DNA from: Ancylobacter sonchi
GTDB lineage: Bacteria > Pseudomonadota > Alphaproteobacteria > Rhizobiales > Xanthobacteraceae
NCBI RefSeq assembly: GCF_018390695.1
Contig: NZ_JAHBGF010000028.1
Coordinates: forward strand, 310,001-374,000
Length of the DNA: 64,000 nucleotides
Direction of reading: 5' to 3'
A program made the position numbers and the translations under genes. The notes beneath the pieces were generated by a model, which saw only the letters and a list, made by a program, of their open reading frames with translations, made no database searches and was not told where the DNA came from. The stretch's first letter is position 1. Each line of letters begins with the position of its first letter. Shown here piece by piece: positions 27,980 through 37,038 of the stretch.

Positions 27980-28984
27980 ATGCTGTCCTTCGCCTATCCC
28001 TGGGTCGCCTTGCTGTTGCCCGCGCCGCTGCTGGTCTACTGGCTGCTGCCGGCGCACGAGACCCGGCGTCCGGCGGTGCGGGTGCCGTTCTTCGCCGCGC
28101 TGGCGCAGCTGACCGGGGCGGAGCTGCGCGAGGGGGCGGGCATCAGCCGGCGCGGCCTGTGGCGGCTCATCGCGCTGGTGCTGTGCTGGCTGCTGGTGCT
28201 CGCCGCGCTGGCGCGCCCGCAATGGGTGCTGCCGCCGATCCATCAGGACAAGCCGGCGCGCGACTTGCTGCTGCTGGTCGACCTGTCGGCGTCGATGGAC
28301 ACGCCGGACTTCACCGACGCGGCCGGCAACAAGGTGAGCCGCCTCGTTGCGGTGAAGCAGGTACTGGACGATTTTCTCGCCCGCCGGCAGGGCGACCGGG
28401 TCGGCGTCGCGGTGTTCGGCAATTCGCCCTTCGCGCTGGTGCCGTTCACTCCCGATCTCGACCTCGCCCGGCAGCTGACGGGCGAGATGCAGGTGGGCAT
28501 GGCCGGGCCGCGCACCGCCTTGGGCGACGCCATCGGCCTTGGCATCAACCTGTTCTCCGCCTCCACCGTGCCAGCCAAGACCATCATCGCGCTGACCGAC
28601 GGCAACGACACCGCCAGCCAGGTGCCGCCGGCCGAGGCGGCGCGGGTGGCGCATGACAAGGGCATCGTCATCCACACCGTGGCGGTGGGCGACCCGGCGG
28701 CGGCGGGCGAGGAGAAGCTCGACGAAGCCGCGCTGAAGCAGGTCGCCGATGTGACCGGCGGCGGCTTCTACCGCGCGCTCGACCGCGACCAGCTGGCGCA
28801 GATCTATACGCGGCTGGACCAGATCGAGGCGCGCAAGGTCGACACCGTGTCGTTCCAGCCCAAGGTCGAGCTGTTCTGGCTGCCGCTGGCCGGGCTCACG
28901 CTGCTCTCCATGCTGGCGCAGGCGCTGCGGCTGCTGCGCTGGCCGCGCCGGCGGGCGGTGTCGCCCTCGGAGGTCGCGCGATGA
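27980..28984 (+). CDS. von Willebrand factor A domain protein, BatA-like
   Basis: This membrane-anchored VWA protein has 334 residues. Two hydrophobic segments (about 5-23 and 60-80) precede the VWA domain, and one lies near the C terminus (about 299-317). The metal-ion-dependent adhesion site is intact: LLLLVDLSASMD places Asp101, Ser103 and Ser105 in DxSxS, and GPRTALGDAIGLG and ALTDGND supply the Thr and Asp ligands. In BatA-type proteins this domain binds MoxR or client proteins. The ATG at 27980 follows the DUF4381 stop, and the gene ends overlapping the next VWA gene (ATGATGA). Confidence 0.9.
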   Translation: MLSFAYPWVALLLPAPLLVYWLLPAHETRRPAVRVPFFAALAQLTGAELREGAGISRRGLWRLIALVLCWLLVLAALARPQWVLPPIHQDKPARDLLLLVDLSASMDTPDFTDAAGNKVSRLVAVKQVLDDFLARRQGDRVGVAVFGNSPFALVPFTPDLDLARQLTGEMQVGMAGPRTALGDAIGLGINLFSASTVPAKTIIALTDGNDTASQVPPAEAARVAHDKGIVIHTVAVGDPAAAGEEKLDEAALKQVADVTGGGFYRALDRDQLAQIYTRLDQIEARKVDTVSFQPKVELFWLPLAGLTLLSMLAQALRLLRWPRRRAVSPSEVAR

Positions 28985-29889
28985 TGGGGGAAGTTGCGCA
29001 GTTCCATTTCCTGCGTCCGTGGTGGCTGGTGCTGGCGCTGCCGGCGCTCGGCCTGTGGTGGCTGCAGCGGCGCGAGGCCGACACCACGGCACGCTGGCGC
29101 CGGGTGATCGATCCGGTGCTGCTGCGCCATCTCACCATAGGCGGCGACCGGCGCCGGTGGCTCAGCCCGGAGAACCTCTTGCTGGTGCTGTGGGCCCTCG
29201 GCCTCCTCGCGGTGGCCGGGCCGACCTGGCGGCAATTGCCGTCTCCCTTCGCGCAGGCGGCGCGGCCGGCGATGTTCGTCGTCAAGGTGACGCCCTCCAT
29301 GCTGGAGCGCGACCTCGCCCCGACCCGCCTCGACCGCGCCCGGCAGAAGATGGCCGACCTGCTCAAGCTGCGCGAGGGCGCGCCGACCGGGCTCGTCGCC
29401 TATGCCGGCTCGGCGCATCTGGTGCTGCCGCCGACGCCGGACGCGGCGGCGCTGACCACGATGACCGGGGCGCTGGCGCCCGACCTCATGCCACGCCAGG
29501 GCGACGCGCTCGGCGACGCGGTGACGCTCGCCGCCGACACGCTGCGGCGCGGCGGGCAGGGCGGCTCCGTGCTGGTGTTCGCCGATGCGGCGCCGACGCT
29601 GGCCGAGGGCGCGTCGGGAGTGCCGGTGACGCTGTATGCCCTGCATCCGCCGTCGCGCGAGGCCGACCCGTCCATCGCGGCGGCGGCGGCCGTGCTTCAT
29701 GCCGATGTCGTCGACGTCACCCTTGATGACGCCGATGTCGGCGATCTCGCGCATATCCTCGCCACCGCCGGGGCGCCGCCGCCGGCACCGGGGGAGGGCG
29801 TGCGCTGGGAGGAGGCAGGGTACTGGCTGACGCCGCTGCTCGCTTTGTTCGCGCTGCTCTGGTTCCGTCGCGGATGGGTGCTGGCATGA
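28981..29889 (+). CDS. von Willebrand factor A-like membrane protein, BatB-like, with degenerate metal site
   Basis: This protein of 302 residues has the BatB layout: a membrane segment at about 14-28, a second at about 66-80, the VWA domain, and a C-terminal segment (about 279-296). The metal-site loop that normally reads DxSxS is VVKVTPSML here (residues 100-108): lysine replaces the first aspartate and threonine the first serine, so metal binding is probably lost. The rest of the fold is kept (GAPTGLVAYAGSAHLVLPPT in part at 127-146, then MPRQGDALGDAV). It overlaps the preceding stop and the following TPR start. It probably keeps a structural role in the MoxR complex. Confidence 0.85.
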   Translation: MMGEVAQFHFLRPWWLVLALPALGLWWLQRREADTTARWRRVIDPVLLRHLTIGGDRRRWLSPENLLLVLWALGLLAVAGPTWRQLPSPFAQAARPAMFVVKVTPSMLERDLAPTRLDRARQKMADLLKLREGAPTGLVAYAGSAHLVLPPTPDAAALTTMTGALAPDLMPRQGDALGDAVTLAADTLRRGGQGGSVLVFADAAPTLAEGASGVPVTLYALHPPSREADPSIAAAAAVLHADVVDVTLDDADVGDLAHILATAGAPPPAPGEGVRWEEAGYWLTPLLALFALLWFRRGWVLA

Positions 29890-30539
29890 GGACGGCGCGC
29901 GGCTTCGCCCTCGTCGGCCTCGCGCTGGCGGCCGGTCTCGCCGCCGCCAGTTGGGCGGTCGGCTGGCACCAGCTCTGGGCGAGCCCCGACCAGCGCGGGC
30001 GCTATCTGTTCGAGCACGAGCGCTGGGCGGATGCCGCGAGCGCCTTCCGCAATCCGATGTGGCGCGGCGTGGCGCAGATGCGCGGCGGCGACTTCAAGGC
30101 GGCGGAGGTCTCCTTCGCCGGCATCGACACCGCCGAGGGCGCCTACAACCAGGCCAACGCATTGGTGATGCTCGGCAAATATGACGAGGCGGTGAAGCGC
30201 TACGACCACGCGCTGGAAAAGCGGCCGGGCTGGCCGCAGGCGCAGGCCAATCGCCGGATCGCGCAATTGCGCGCCGAGCGACTGAAGGCGCCCGGCGCCG
30301 ATGCCGGCGACCAGCGCGAAGGCGCCGACCAGATCGTCTACGACAAGGACGCCAAGAACCCGGAAGGCCAGGAGACCCAGACCGCCGGCGCGCCGATGGA
30401 CGACGAGGCGGTGCGCGCCCTCTGGCTGAAGCGGGTGCGTACCGAGCCGGCAGACTTCTTGCGCGCGCGCTTCGCCTGGCAGTTGCAGGCGCAGCAGGCG
30501 CCGGCGGGCGCGGCACCCTCAGCGGGGACGCAGCCATGA
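29886..30539 (+). CDS. TPR-repeat protein, BatC-like
   Basis: This protein of 217 residues has a signal-anchor segment near the start (about 6-24) and at least two tetratricopeptide-type helical pairs (about 43-110: RYLFEHERWADAASAF, AYNQANALVMLGKYDEAVKRYDHAL in part). A charged linker and a tail with MDDEAVRALWLKRVRTEPADFLR follow, a C-terminal feature also seen in Bat-type TPR proteins. It is probably periplasmic-facing and membrane-held. The ATG at 29886 overlaps the previous stop (ATGA), and its own stop overlaps the BatD-like start in the same way. Confidence 0.83.
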   Translation: MRTARGFALVGLALAAGLAAASWAVGWHQLWASPDQRGRYLFEHERWADAASAFRNPMWRGVAQMRGGDFKAAEVSFAGIDTAEGAYNQANALVMLGKYDEAVKRYDHALEKRPGWPQAQANRRIAQLRAERLKAPGADAGDQREGADQIVYDKDAKNPEGQETQTAGAPMDDEAVRALWLKRVRTEPADFLRARFAWQLQAQQAPAGAAPSAGTQP

Positions 30540-31813
30540 GGTGGATCATGGCGCTGCTCGTTCTGGTCGGCTTCGGCGCGCCGCTCGCCGCGCAGGACAG
30601 CGCCTCGCCGGCTGTGTCTCCCGCCGCGCCGGCCACCGCCCCGGCCATCGTGGTGCGCCAGAGCGTCGACCCTGCCAGCGGGGCTGTGGTCGGCCAGCAT
30701 GTCGCCGTCTATGTGGATGTGCTGTTCCCCGGCGCGATGCCGCATCCGCCGCGCGTGAGCGTGCCCGACGTGCCCGGCCTGCAGGTCTTCCGCTTCGAGA
30801 CGCAGGGCGTGACGATCAGCGAGACCATCGACGGCGCGGCCTATGCCGGCCAGCGCTTCGAATTCGCGCTCTATGCGCGGCGCGGCGGCACGTTCGAGGT
30901 GCCGCCCGCCGTGGTGACGCTGCTCGACCGCGCCGGCGGCGACACGGGAAGCGCGCAGGGACAGGCGGTCCGCCTCGAGGTGACGGTGCCGCCGGGCGTC
31001 GACGTCTCGCAGCCGGTGGTCGCCACGCACCGGCTGACGCTCGGCGAGCAATGGGACCCGGTGCCGACCGGACGCTTCAAGGCGGGCGACGCGGTGGTGC
31101 GCACCCTCACCCGCAGCGCCGAGGACGTGCCGGGCCTCGCCATGCGCGACCTCGCCTTTCCCGCGCCCGAGGGCGTGCGGGTCTATGCCGATCCGCCGGA
31201 CATCCAGGACCGCAGCAATCGCGGCGTCGTCACCGGCCGGCGCACCGACCGCGTCACCTATGTCTTCGAGCGCGGCGGGTCCTTCGCCCTGCCGGCGGTG
31301 ACGCAGCCCTGGTGGGATCTCGGCGCGCGGCGGCTGAGCAACGCGACGGCCCCGGCGGTGACGGTGAAAGTCGAGGCCGGCGCGGCGCCGGCCGCCGCTG
31401 GCCGCCATTCTTGGACGCGGCGGGGCCTCGCCTGGGCGGGGCTCGGACTTGTGGGTCTGATCGGGCTGGCCTTGGTCGCGTGGCAGGTGGACCGGCGGCT
31501 GCGGGATCGGCGCGCCGATCCCGAGCGCGTGGCCTTCGCCGCGCTGCGCCATGCCTGCGCCGGCACCGATATCCCCGCCATCTATCGCGGCTTTTCCCTC
31601 TGGGCGGGCCAGCTGGCACCGGAGCGGCGCCGGGCGGCGAACCGCGAGGCGGCGGCGCTGCAGACCGCGCTGTTCGCCGCCGGCCCGGAAGCCTGGGGCC
31701 CGGAGGATTCCCGCCGGCTGCTCGCCGGCCTCGACGCACTTCGTCGGCAACACCCTCCGGCCCATGCGCCGGCGGCGCTGCCGCCGCTCAATCCCGCCAC
31801 GCCGGCTGCCTAG
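30536..31813 (+). CDS. BatD-like protein with signal peptide and single C-terminal membrane segment
   Basis: This protein of 425 residues begins with a cleavable signal (MRWIMALLVLVGFGAPLAAQD). Extended beta-rich periplasmic domains follow, with QSVDPASGAVVGQHVAVYVDVLFP (about 43-66) and FEFALYARRGGTFEVPPAVV (about 108-127), the repeated beta-sandwich pattern of BatD. One membrane segment lies near residues 301-319 (LAWAGLGLVGLIGLALVAW), then a cytoplasmic helical tail. BatD proteins close MoxR-BatABCD operons. It is the last of the chaperone genes and lies 74 bases before the sulfatase gene. The function in this family is unproved. Confidence 0.8.
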   Translation: MRWIMALLVLVGFGAPLAAQDSASPAVSPAAPATAPAIVVRQSVDPASGAVVGQHVAVYVDVLFPGAMPHPPRVSVPDVPGLQVFRFETQGVTISETIDGAAYAGQRFEFALYARRGGTFEVPPAVVTLLDRAGGDTGSAQGQAVRLEVTVPPGVDVSQPVVATHRLTLGEQWDPVPTGRFKAGDAVVRTLTRSAEDVPGLAMRDLAFPAPEGVRVYADPPDIQDRSNRGVVTGRRTDRVTYVFERGGSFALPAVTQPWWDLGARRLSNATAPAVTVKVEAGAAPAAAGRHSWTRRGLAWAGLGLVGLIGLALVAWQVDRRLRDRRADPERVAFAALRHACAGTDIPAIYRGFSLWAGQLAPERRRAANREAAALQTALFAAGPEAWGPEDSRRLLAGLDALRRQHPPAHAPAALPPLNPATPAA

Positions 31814-31887
31814 CCGGGTGGAGGCTACGTGCCTTCAAGAACAAGAAAACGATCGCAGGCCTCGAAGAACACGAAGGAGAGAGACAA

Positions 31888-33528
31888 ATGTCTACGGATA
31901 ACACCAGTTCGCCCGCGAACGGCACGATGAGCCGTCGCTCGCTGCTGGCGGGCTCGACCGCACTGGTCGCGGCCGCCGCCGCGATCGGCTCCGCCTCGCA
32001 GGCCGGTGCCCAGACCCAGCCCGCCGGGGGCTCCGGCAAGCAGCCGAACATCCTCGTCATCTTCGGCGACGACATCGGACAGTCCCAGATCAGCGCCTAC
32101 ACGATGGGGCTGATGGGCTATCGCACGCCCAATATCGACCGCATCGCCAAGGAAGGTGCGATCTTTACCGATTCCTACGGCCAGCAGAGCTGCACCGCCG
32201 GCCGTGCCTCGTTCATCCTCGGGCAGGAGCCGTTCCGCACCGGGCTGCTCACCATCGGCATGCCCGGCGACCCGCACGGCATTCAGGACTGGATGCCGAC
32301 CATCGCCGACGTGATGAAGACGCGCGGCTACGCCACCGGCCAGTTCGGCAAGAACCATCTCGGCGACCAGGACCAGCACCTGCCGACCGCGCATGGCTTC
32401 GACGAGTTCTTCGGCAATCTCTACCATCTCAATGCCGAGGAGGAGCCGGAGGGCTATTTCTACCCGAAGGATCCGGAGTTCCGGAAGAAATACGGCCCGC
32501 GCGGCGTGATCCATTCCTATGCCGACGGCCGCATCGAGGACACCGGCCCGCTCAACACCAAGCGGATGGAGACCATCGACGAGGAGTTCCTCGGCGCGGC
32601 CAAGGACTTCATCGACCGCCAGCACAAGGCCGACAAGCCGTTCTTCGTCTGGTTCAACTCGACCCGCATGCATATCTTCACCCACCTCAAACCCGAGAGC
32701 AACGGCAAGACCGGCAAGGGGTTGGAAGCCGACGGCATGACCGAGCATGACGGGCATGTCGGGCAGCTGCTGAAGCAGCTCGACGATCTCGGCATCGCCG
32801 ACGACACCATCGTGCTCTACACCACCGACAACGGCGCCGAGCTCGCGCTGTGGCCGGACGGCGCGATGACCCCGTTCCACGGCGAGAAGGGCACCACCTG
32901 GGAAGGCGGCATGCGCATCCCGATGATGGTGCGCTGGCCGGGCGTGGTGAAGCCGGGCTCGCAGGTCAACGAGATCGTCACGCTGATGGACTGGATGCCG
33001 ACCTTCGCCACCGCGGCGGGGCTTCCGGACCTCAAGGAGAAGATGAAGACCGGCTTCCAGGCCGGCTCCAAGACCTTCAAGGTGCATCTTGACGGCTTCG
33101 ACCTGACGGAGCTCCTGAAGGGCACGGCCAAGACGCCGCCACGCGACGCGATGTACTATTTCGATCAGGGCGGCAACCTGAACGCCATACGCTGGAACGA
33201 CTGGAAGCTCAGCTTCGCCGTCGCCAGCGAGGGCAACATCGCCACCGCGCTGCGCGAAACGCCGAGCTGGGCGGTGATCGCCAATCTCCGCATGGACCCC
33301 TATGAGCGCGGCATGAAGGAAGGCGGCGGCGCCATCGAGTTCCTCGCCCGCAACATGTGGCTGCTGGTGCCGATCCAGGGGAAGATCAAGGAGTTCTTCG
33401 CAGACTTCAACGACTTCCCGTATCAGGAGGGCAGCACGCTGAACGCCAGCGGCATCAATTACGGATTGCTGCGCCAACAGGCGGCGTTCAAGCGGCTGCA
33501 GGAACTGGAGCAGCTGGCGCCGCGCTAG
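31888..33528 (+). CDS. Type I sulfatase (arylsulfatase-like), Tat-exported
   Basis: This sulfatase of 546 residues hydrolyses sulfate esters using a formylglycine made from Cys102 in SCTAGRAS, which fits the C-x-(P/A)-x-R consensus. The other ligands are visible: FGDDIG (Asp61, Asp62), GKNHLG (Lys155, His157), RMHIFTH (His262), TTDNGAE (Asp314, Asn315) and HGEKGTTWEGG (Lys334). The N terminus has a Tat signal, SRRSLLAGSTALVAAAAAIG (15-34), with cleavage near AGAQ, so the protein is exported folded. The ATG at 31888 has AAGGAGAGAG upstream. It lies at the far end of the block that starts with FGE and MoxR. The substrate cannot be read from the sequence. Confidence 0.93.
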   Translation: MSTDNTSSPANGTMSRRSLLAGSTALVAAAAAIGSASQAGAQTQPAGGSGKQPNILVIFGDDIGQSQISAYTMGLMGYRTPNIDRIAKEGAIFTDSYGQQSCTAGRASFILGQEPFRTGLLTIGMPGDPHGIQDWMPTIADVMKTRGYATGQFGKNHLGDQDQHLPTAHGFDEFFGNLYHLNAEEEPEGYFYPKDPEFRKKYGPRGVIHSYADGRIEDTGPLNTKRMETIDEEFLGAAKDFIDRQHKADKPFFVWFNSTRMHIFTHLKPESNGKTGKGLEADGMTEHDGHVGQLLKQLDDLGIADDTIVLYTTDNGAELALWPDGAMTPFHGEKGTTWEGGMRIPMMVRWPGVVKPGSQVNEIVTLMDWMPTFATAAGLPDLKEKMKTGFQAGSKTFKVHLDGFDLTELLKGTAKTPPRDAMYYFDQGGNLNAIRWNDWKLSFAVASEGNIATALRETPSWAVIANLRMDPYERGMKEGGGAIEFLARNMWLLVPIQGKIKEFFADFNDFPYQEGSTLNASGINYGLLRQQAAFKRLQELEQLAPR

Positions 33529-33545
33529 GCGCCGACACGGCAGGC

Positions 33546-33569
33546 CCGGCGGGAGATTGCTTCCGCCGG
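33546..33569 (+). terminator. Possible terminator hairpin after the sulfatase gene
   Basis: CCGGCGG at 33546-33552 and CCGCCGG at 33563-33569 form a perfect seven-pair stem with a ten-base loop, 17 bases after the sulfatase stop. No T run follows, so it may be a partial terminator or a 3' end stabiliser. Confidence 0.33.
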
Positions 33570-33694
33570 CGCCGCACCGGCCGATCCCGGCCGTGGCGGC
33601 CTCCACGGGGACCGAGCTATCGAGGCGCGTCATGCTCCAGCAGGCAGAGAACGGCTCTCCCCGGCACCGACCGGCCGGTGGAAGGGGAGGCCGG

Positions 33695-35206
33695 ATGACG
33701 GCGACATTCCCGGACGGGGCCGGGTCGACGGACGGGCCGGCACGTGCCGGCGGCCTCGGCGTGCTGGTACGCCTCCTCATGGGGCTGTCCGTGGTCCTGC
33801 TCGCGCTGGGGTGGCTGCCGATGGCGGCGCTGGCGCAGGGCGTCACTTCCGGGCCCGGCTTCCGGGGCTGGGCCGGCGATCTCGACGGCATGGAGAAGCG
33901 GCGCCTGATCCGCATCCTCGTGCCCTACAGCAAGACGATCTACTTCATCGACCGCGGCCGCCAGCTCGGCACCGCCGTCGAGTTCGGGCAGGCGCTGGAG
34001 ACCCAGATCAATCGCGGCCGCAAGAAGGAGGTCGAGCGCATGCGCGTCGCCTTCGTGCCGACCGCGCGCGACCAGCTGATCCCGGCGCTGATCGCCGGGC
34101 GCGGCGACATCGTCGCCGCCAACCTCACCATCACCCCGGAGCGGCAGGTGCTGGTCGACTTCACCGACCCGCTGGCGACCGGCGTGAGCGAAATACTGGT
34201 GACCGGCCCGTCCGCGCCTGCCATCGCAACGCTCGACGACCTCGCCGGCAAGACGGTGCCGCTGCGCAAGAGCAGCAGCTATTTCACCCATGTCAGCGCC
34301 CTCAACGAGCGGCTGAAGCGGGAGGGCAAGCCGGAGGTGATCATCCAGCCCATCGACGAGAGCCTCGAGGACGAGGACCTGCTGGAGATGGTCAATGCCG
34401 GGCTGCTGCCCTGGACCATCGTGGACCGCCACAAGGCGGAGATCTGGGCGACGACCTTCGAGCACGTCACCCTGCGCGACGACATCGCGGTTGCCGAGGG
34501 CGGCGCGATCGCCTGGGCGATCCGCAAGGACAGCCCGAAACTGGCGGCGCTGCTCGACGCATTCGTCGCCGGCCACAAGGTGGGCACCGGCTTCGGCAAC
34601 ATGCTGAAGAAGCGCTACTACCAGAACGACAAGATGGTGCGCGCCGCCTATGACCGCGGCGAACTGGAGAAGTTCGAGGCGCTGGTCGTGCTGTTCGCGC
34701 AATACGGCAAGAGCTACGCCTTCGACGAATTGCTGCTGGCCGCGCAGGGCTATCAGGAATCGCAGCTCGACCAGAGCCGGCGCAGCCCGCGCGGGGCGGT
34801 CGGCATCATGCAGCTGCTGCCGTCGACGGCGGCCGACAAGGCGGTCGGCATCGCCGGTATCGACAAGAGCGCCGAGCGCAACATCGAGGCGGGCGCCAAA
34901 TATCTGAACTACCTGTCCACCCGCTATGTGGACGACCCGGCGCTGACGCCGATCAACCGCATGCTGTTCACCATCGCCGCCTACAATGCCGGGCCGGGCA
35001 ACCTGCGCAAGTTCCGCCGCGAAGCCTCCAGGATGGGGCTCGACCCGAATGTCTGGTTCGGCAATGTCGAGAATGGCGCGGCGAAGATCGTCGGCCGCGA
35101 GACGGTCCAGTATGTCGGCAACATCTACAAGTACTACATCGCCTACAAGTTGTACTTCGAGCGCAGGAACGGCGCGCCTTCCGCCGCGACGGCGACGACC
35201 AACTAG
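33695..35206 (+). CDS. MltF-like protein: solute-binding domain plus lytic transglycosylase domain
   Basis: This protein of 503 residues fuses a family 3 solute-binding domain (about 68-320; EKRRLIRILVPYSKTIYFID begins it) to an SLT lytic transglycosylase domain (about 340-490). The catalytic glutamate is Glu355 in AAQGYQESQLDQ, followed by SPRGAVGIMQLLPSTA and the AAYNAGPGN motif. One hydrophobic N-terminal segment (about 22-48, ending AALAQG) serves as signal or anchor. This is the domain order of E. coli MltF, which cleaves peptidoglycan in the periplasm. The ATG at 33695 is preceded by GGGGAGG. It lies 166 bases after the sulfatase gene, same strand, and may have its own promoter. Confidence 0.87.
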   Translation: MTATFPDGAGSTDGPARAGGLGVLVRLLMGLSVVLLALGWLPMAALAQGVTSGPGFRGWAGDLDGMEKRRLIRILVPYSKTIYFIDRGRQLGTAVEFGQALETQINRGRKKEVERMRVAFVPTARDQLIPALIAGRGDIVAANLTITPERQVLVDFTDPLATGVSEILVTGPSAPAIATLDDLAGKTVPLRKSSSYFTHVSALNERLKREGKPEVIIQPIDESLEDEDLLEMVNAGLLPWTIVDRHKAEIWATTFEHVTLRDDIAVAEGGAIAWAIRKDSPKLAALLDAFVAGHKVGTGFGNMLKKRYYQNDKMVRAAYDRGELEKFEALVVLFAQYGKSYAFDELLLAAQGYQESQLDQSRRSPRGAVGIMQLLPSTAADKAVGIAGIDKSAERNIEAGAKYLNYLSTRYVDDPALTPINRMLFTIAAYNAGPGNLRKFRREASRMGLDPNVWFGNVENGAAKIVGRETVQYVGNIYKYYIAYKLYFERRNGAPSAATATTN

Positions 35207-35320
35207 CCCCGGATGACCGGCCCGCGCACGGCCGACGGCGCGCAAGGGGCGAGGGTGGCGGGAGCCGGCCTCGCTGATAGGATCGGCGCCGTGCCGATTC
35301 ACCTCGGTCGGGGGGACATG

Positions 35321-36106
35321 ATGAAATCTCTGCACACCTGCGCCGCGCTCGTGGCGCTGCTCGCGCTGGCGACTCCCGCCATCGCGGCGGACCTGCCGGC
35401 ACCGCCGCCCGCCTCGCCGGCGCCGGTCGCCAAGGACGGCTGGACCTACACCATCGCCCCGTATTTCTGGGCGGCGGGACTGGCGGGCGATGTCGGCCAG
35501 TTCGGCCTGCCGGCCGTGCATGTCGATGCGGATTTCGGCGACATCTGGGACCATCTCGACTTCGCCGCCATGGTGATGGGCGAGGCGCGCAACGACCGCT
35601 TCAGCGTGTTCGGCGACATCCTCTATGTGAAGCTGTCCTCCGACATCGACGCACCGCGCCGCCTGCCCGCCGACCGGGTGGATATCGGCTCAGAGACCTT
35701 CGCCGGTTTCGCCGGCGTCGGCTATTCCGTGCTGCAGGGTCCCGGCGGCAACCTCGACGTGGTCGGCGGGATGCGGGTCTGGCACGTCAGCACGGACATC
35801 GATTTCCACGGCCAGTCCCTCGACGGGCGCAGAGGCCGCGACAGCGCGACCTGGGTCGACGGCCTCGCCGGGCTGAAGGGGCGCTACGACCTGACCGACA
35901 AGCTCTACCTCACCGGCTGGGGCCTCGTCGGTGCCGGCGGCGCCGATCTCGACTGGGATGTCGGGGGCGGGGTGGGCTATGCCTTCAACGAGCGGCTGTC
36001 GCTGATGGTCGGCTACCGCGCCCTCGGCGTCGACTACTCGCAGGACGGCTTCCTGTTCGACGTGGTCGAGCAGGGTCCGATGCTCGGCACGGTACTGAAG
36101 TTCTGA
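35321..36106 (+). CDS. Outer-membrane beta-barrel protein, function unknown
   Basis: This protein of 261 residues has a signal peptide (MKSLHTCAALVALLALATPAIA) followed by a proline-rich linker. Alternating polar/hydrophobic strands fill the rest (for example GWTYTIAPYFWAAGLAGDVG, RFSVFGDILYVKLSSDI, LSLMVGYRALGVDYS). The final residues VLKF end in phenylalanine, the usual BAM targeting mark. About eight to ten strands can be drawn. I do not recognise a specific porin family. I chose the second of two adjacent ATG codons because the G-rich ribosome site lies five bases before it. It follows the MltF-like gene by 114 bases. Confidence 0.78.
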   Translation: MKSLHTCAALVALLALATPAIAADLPAPPPASPAPVAKDGWTYTIAPYFWAAGLAGDVGQFGLPAVHVDADFGDIWDHLDFAAMVMGEARNDRFSVFGDILYVKLSSDIDAPRRLPADRVDIGSETFAGFAGVGYSVLQGPGGNLDVVGGMRVWHVSTDIDFHGQSLDGRRGRDSATWVDGLAGLKGRYDLTDKLYLTGWGLVGAGGADLDWDVGGGVGYAFNERLSLMVGYRALGVDYSQDGFLFDVVEQGPMLGTVLKF

Positions 36107-36160
36107 GGCTTGCGAGGGCAGGGCGGGGGATGGCCGCGCCGCCCCCCAGCGCGTGACGGC

Positions 36161-36940
36161 TCAGCCGGGCGCGCGCTTTTCCGCGCCGTGGATCCAGTAG
36201 GCTACCGCCTTGCAGGGCACGTCCGCGAAGGCCGGCAGGCGGCGCGCGACGTTGCGGATGCTGCGTGCCACCTTCTGCTCGGCGGCGGCCCAGAGATAAC
36301 CGACGCCGTCACCGCGCGGGATCTGCGCCAGCTGCCGGTCGAGCGCGCTCACCGCCAGCCCGTTGCCGGTGCCGTGGCTCCAGGTGACGGTGGCGCGCGG
36401 ATGCGGCGGCAGCGGCTGCTCATGCGCGCGGTCGGCGACCTCGATGACGATACGGCTCTCGACATGCGCCGGGGTCTGCTCCAGCAGCCGCGCCAGCGCC
36501 GGCAGGCCGGTGGCGTCGGCCATCAGCACCTGCCAGCCGAGATCGGCCGGCGGCTCGTAGAGGCCGCGCGGGTTGTTGATGACGATACGGTCGCCCGGCT
36601 CAGCCGCCTGCGCCCAGCTGCTCGCCAGCCCGCCCTCATGGACGACGAAGTCGATGTCAAGCTCGCCGGCCGCCTTATCGAAGCGGCGTATCGTGTAGGT
36701 GGCGTAGCGCACCCGCTCGCGCTCGGCCGGGAAGGTCCAGTGGCCGTCGGCGTCGATCTCGGGCAGCACCATCTCGCCGCTCGCCGGATCGGGGAAGAAC
36801 AGCCGCACATATTCGTCGCCGATGCCGGTGGAGCGGAAGGCGGCGAGCCCGGCGCCGGCGAAGGTGAGGCGCACCATGCCCGGCGTCAGCAGCCGGCGGC
36901 GCGCCACGCTCACATCGTGGAAGGTCGGATGGCTCATCAA
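36161..36940 (-). CDS. Siderophore-interacting protein (FAD-dependent ferric-siderophore reductase, ViuB/SIP family)
   Basis: This cytoplasmic flavoprotein of 259 residues reduces ferric siderophores to release iron. The FAD-binding motif appears as RYATYTIRRFD (about 79-89), followed by IDFVVHEGGLASSWAQAAEPGD in part (95-116), which corresponds to the SIP hallmark GPAxxWA. The C-terminal NAD(P)H-type domain holds LMADATGLPALARLLEQTP and GYLWAAAEQKVARSIRNVA, then ends shortly after AYWIHG. It is divergent from fecI across a 191-base AT-rich region, next to a complete siderophore uptake set. Confidence 0.9.
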   Translation of the reverse strand: MMSHPTFHDVSVARRRLLTPGMVRLTFAGAGLAAFRSTGIGDEYVRLFFPDPASGEMVLPEIDADGHWTFPAERERVRYATYTIRRFDKAAGELDIDFVVHEGGLASSWAQAAEPGDRIVINNPRGLYEPPADLGWQVLMADATGLPALARLLEQTPAHVESRIVIEVADRAHEQPLPPHPRATVTWSHGTGNGLAVSALDRQLAQIPRGDGVGYLWAAAEQKVARSIRNVARRLPAFADVPCKAVAYWIHGAEKRAPG

Positions 36941-37038
36941 GGATCCCGGTCGCTGCGGGCGCCCGGCCGCCCGCCCCTGTCAGGGCATAGTGATAGTGAA
37001 GCCAGGCTATTGATGAAAGTCTTCCGAAGAAGAATTAT

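Noticed and set aside
30541..31887. N-terminal extension of the sulfatase reading frame to 995 residues
   Set aside because: It runs out of frame through the BatD-like gene and is arginine-rich. A Tat signal and a good ribosome site mark the start at 31888.
36107..36160. GGGCGG/CCGCCC pairing between the barrel gene and the siderophore reductase as a terminator
   Set aside because: Only six pairs, a large loop and no T run on either strand. In DNA this GC-rich it is not convincing.
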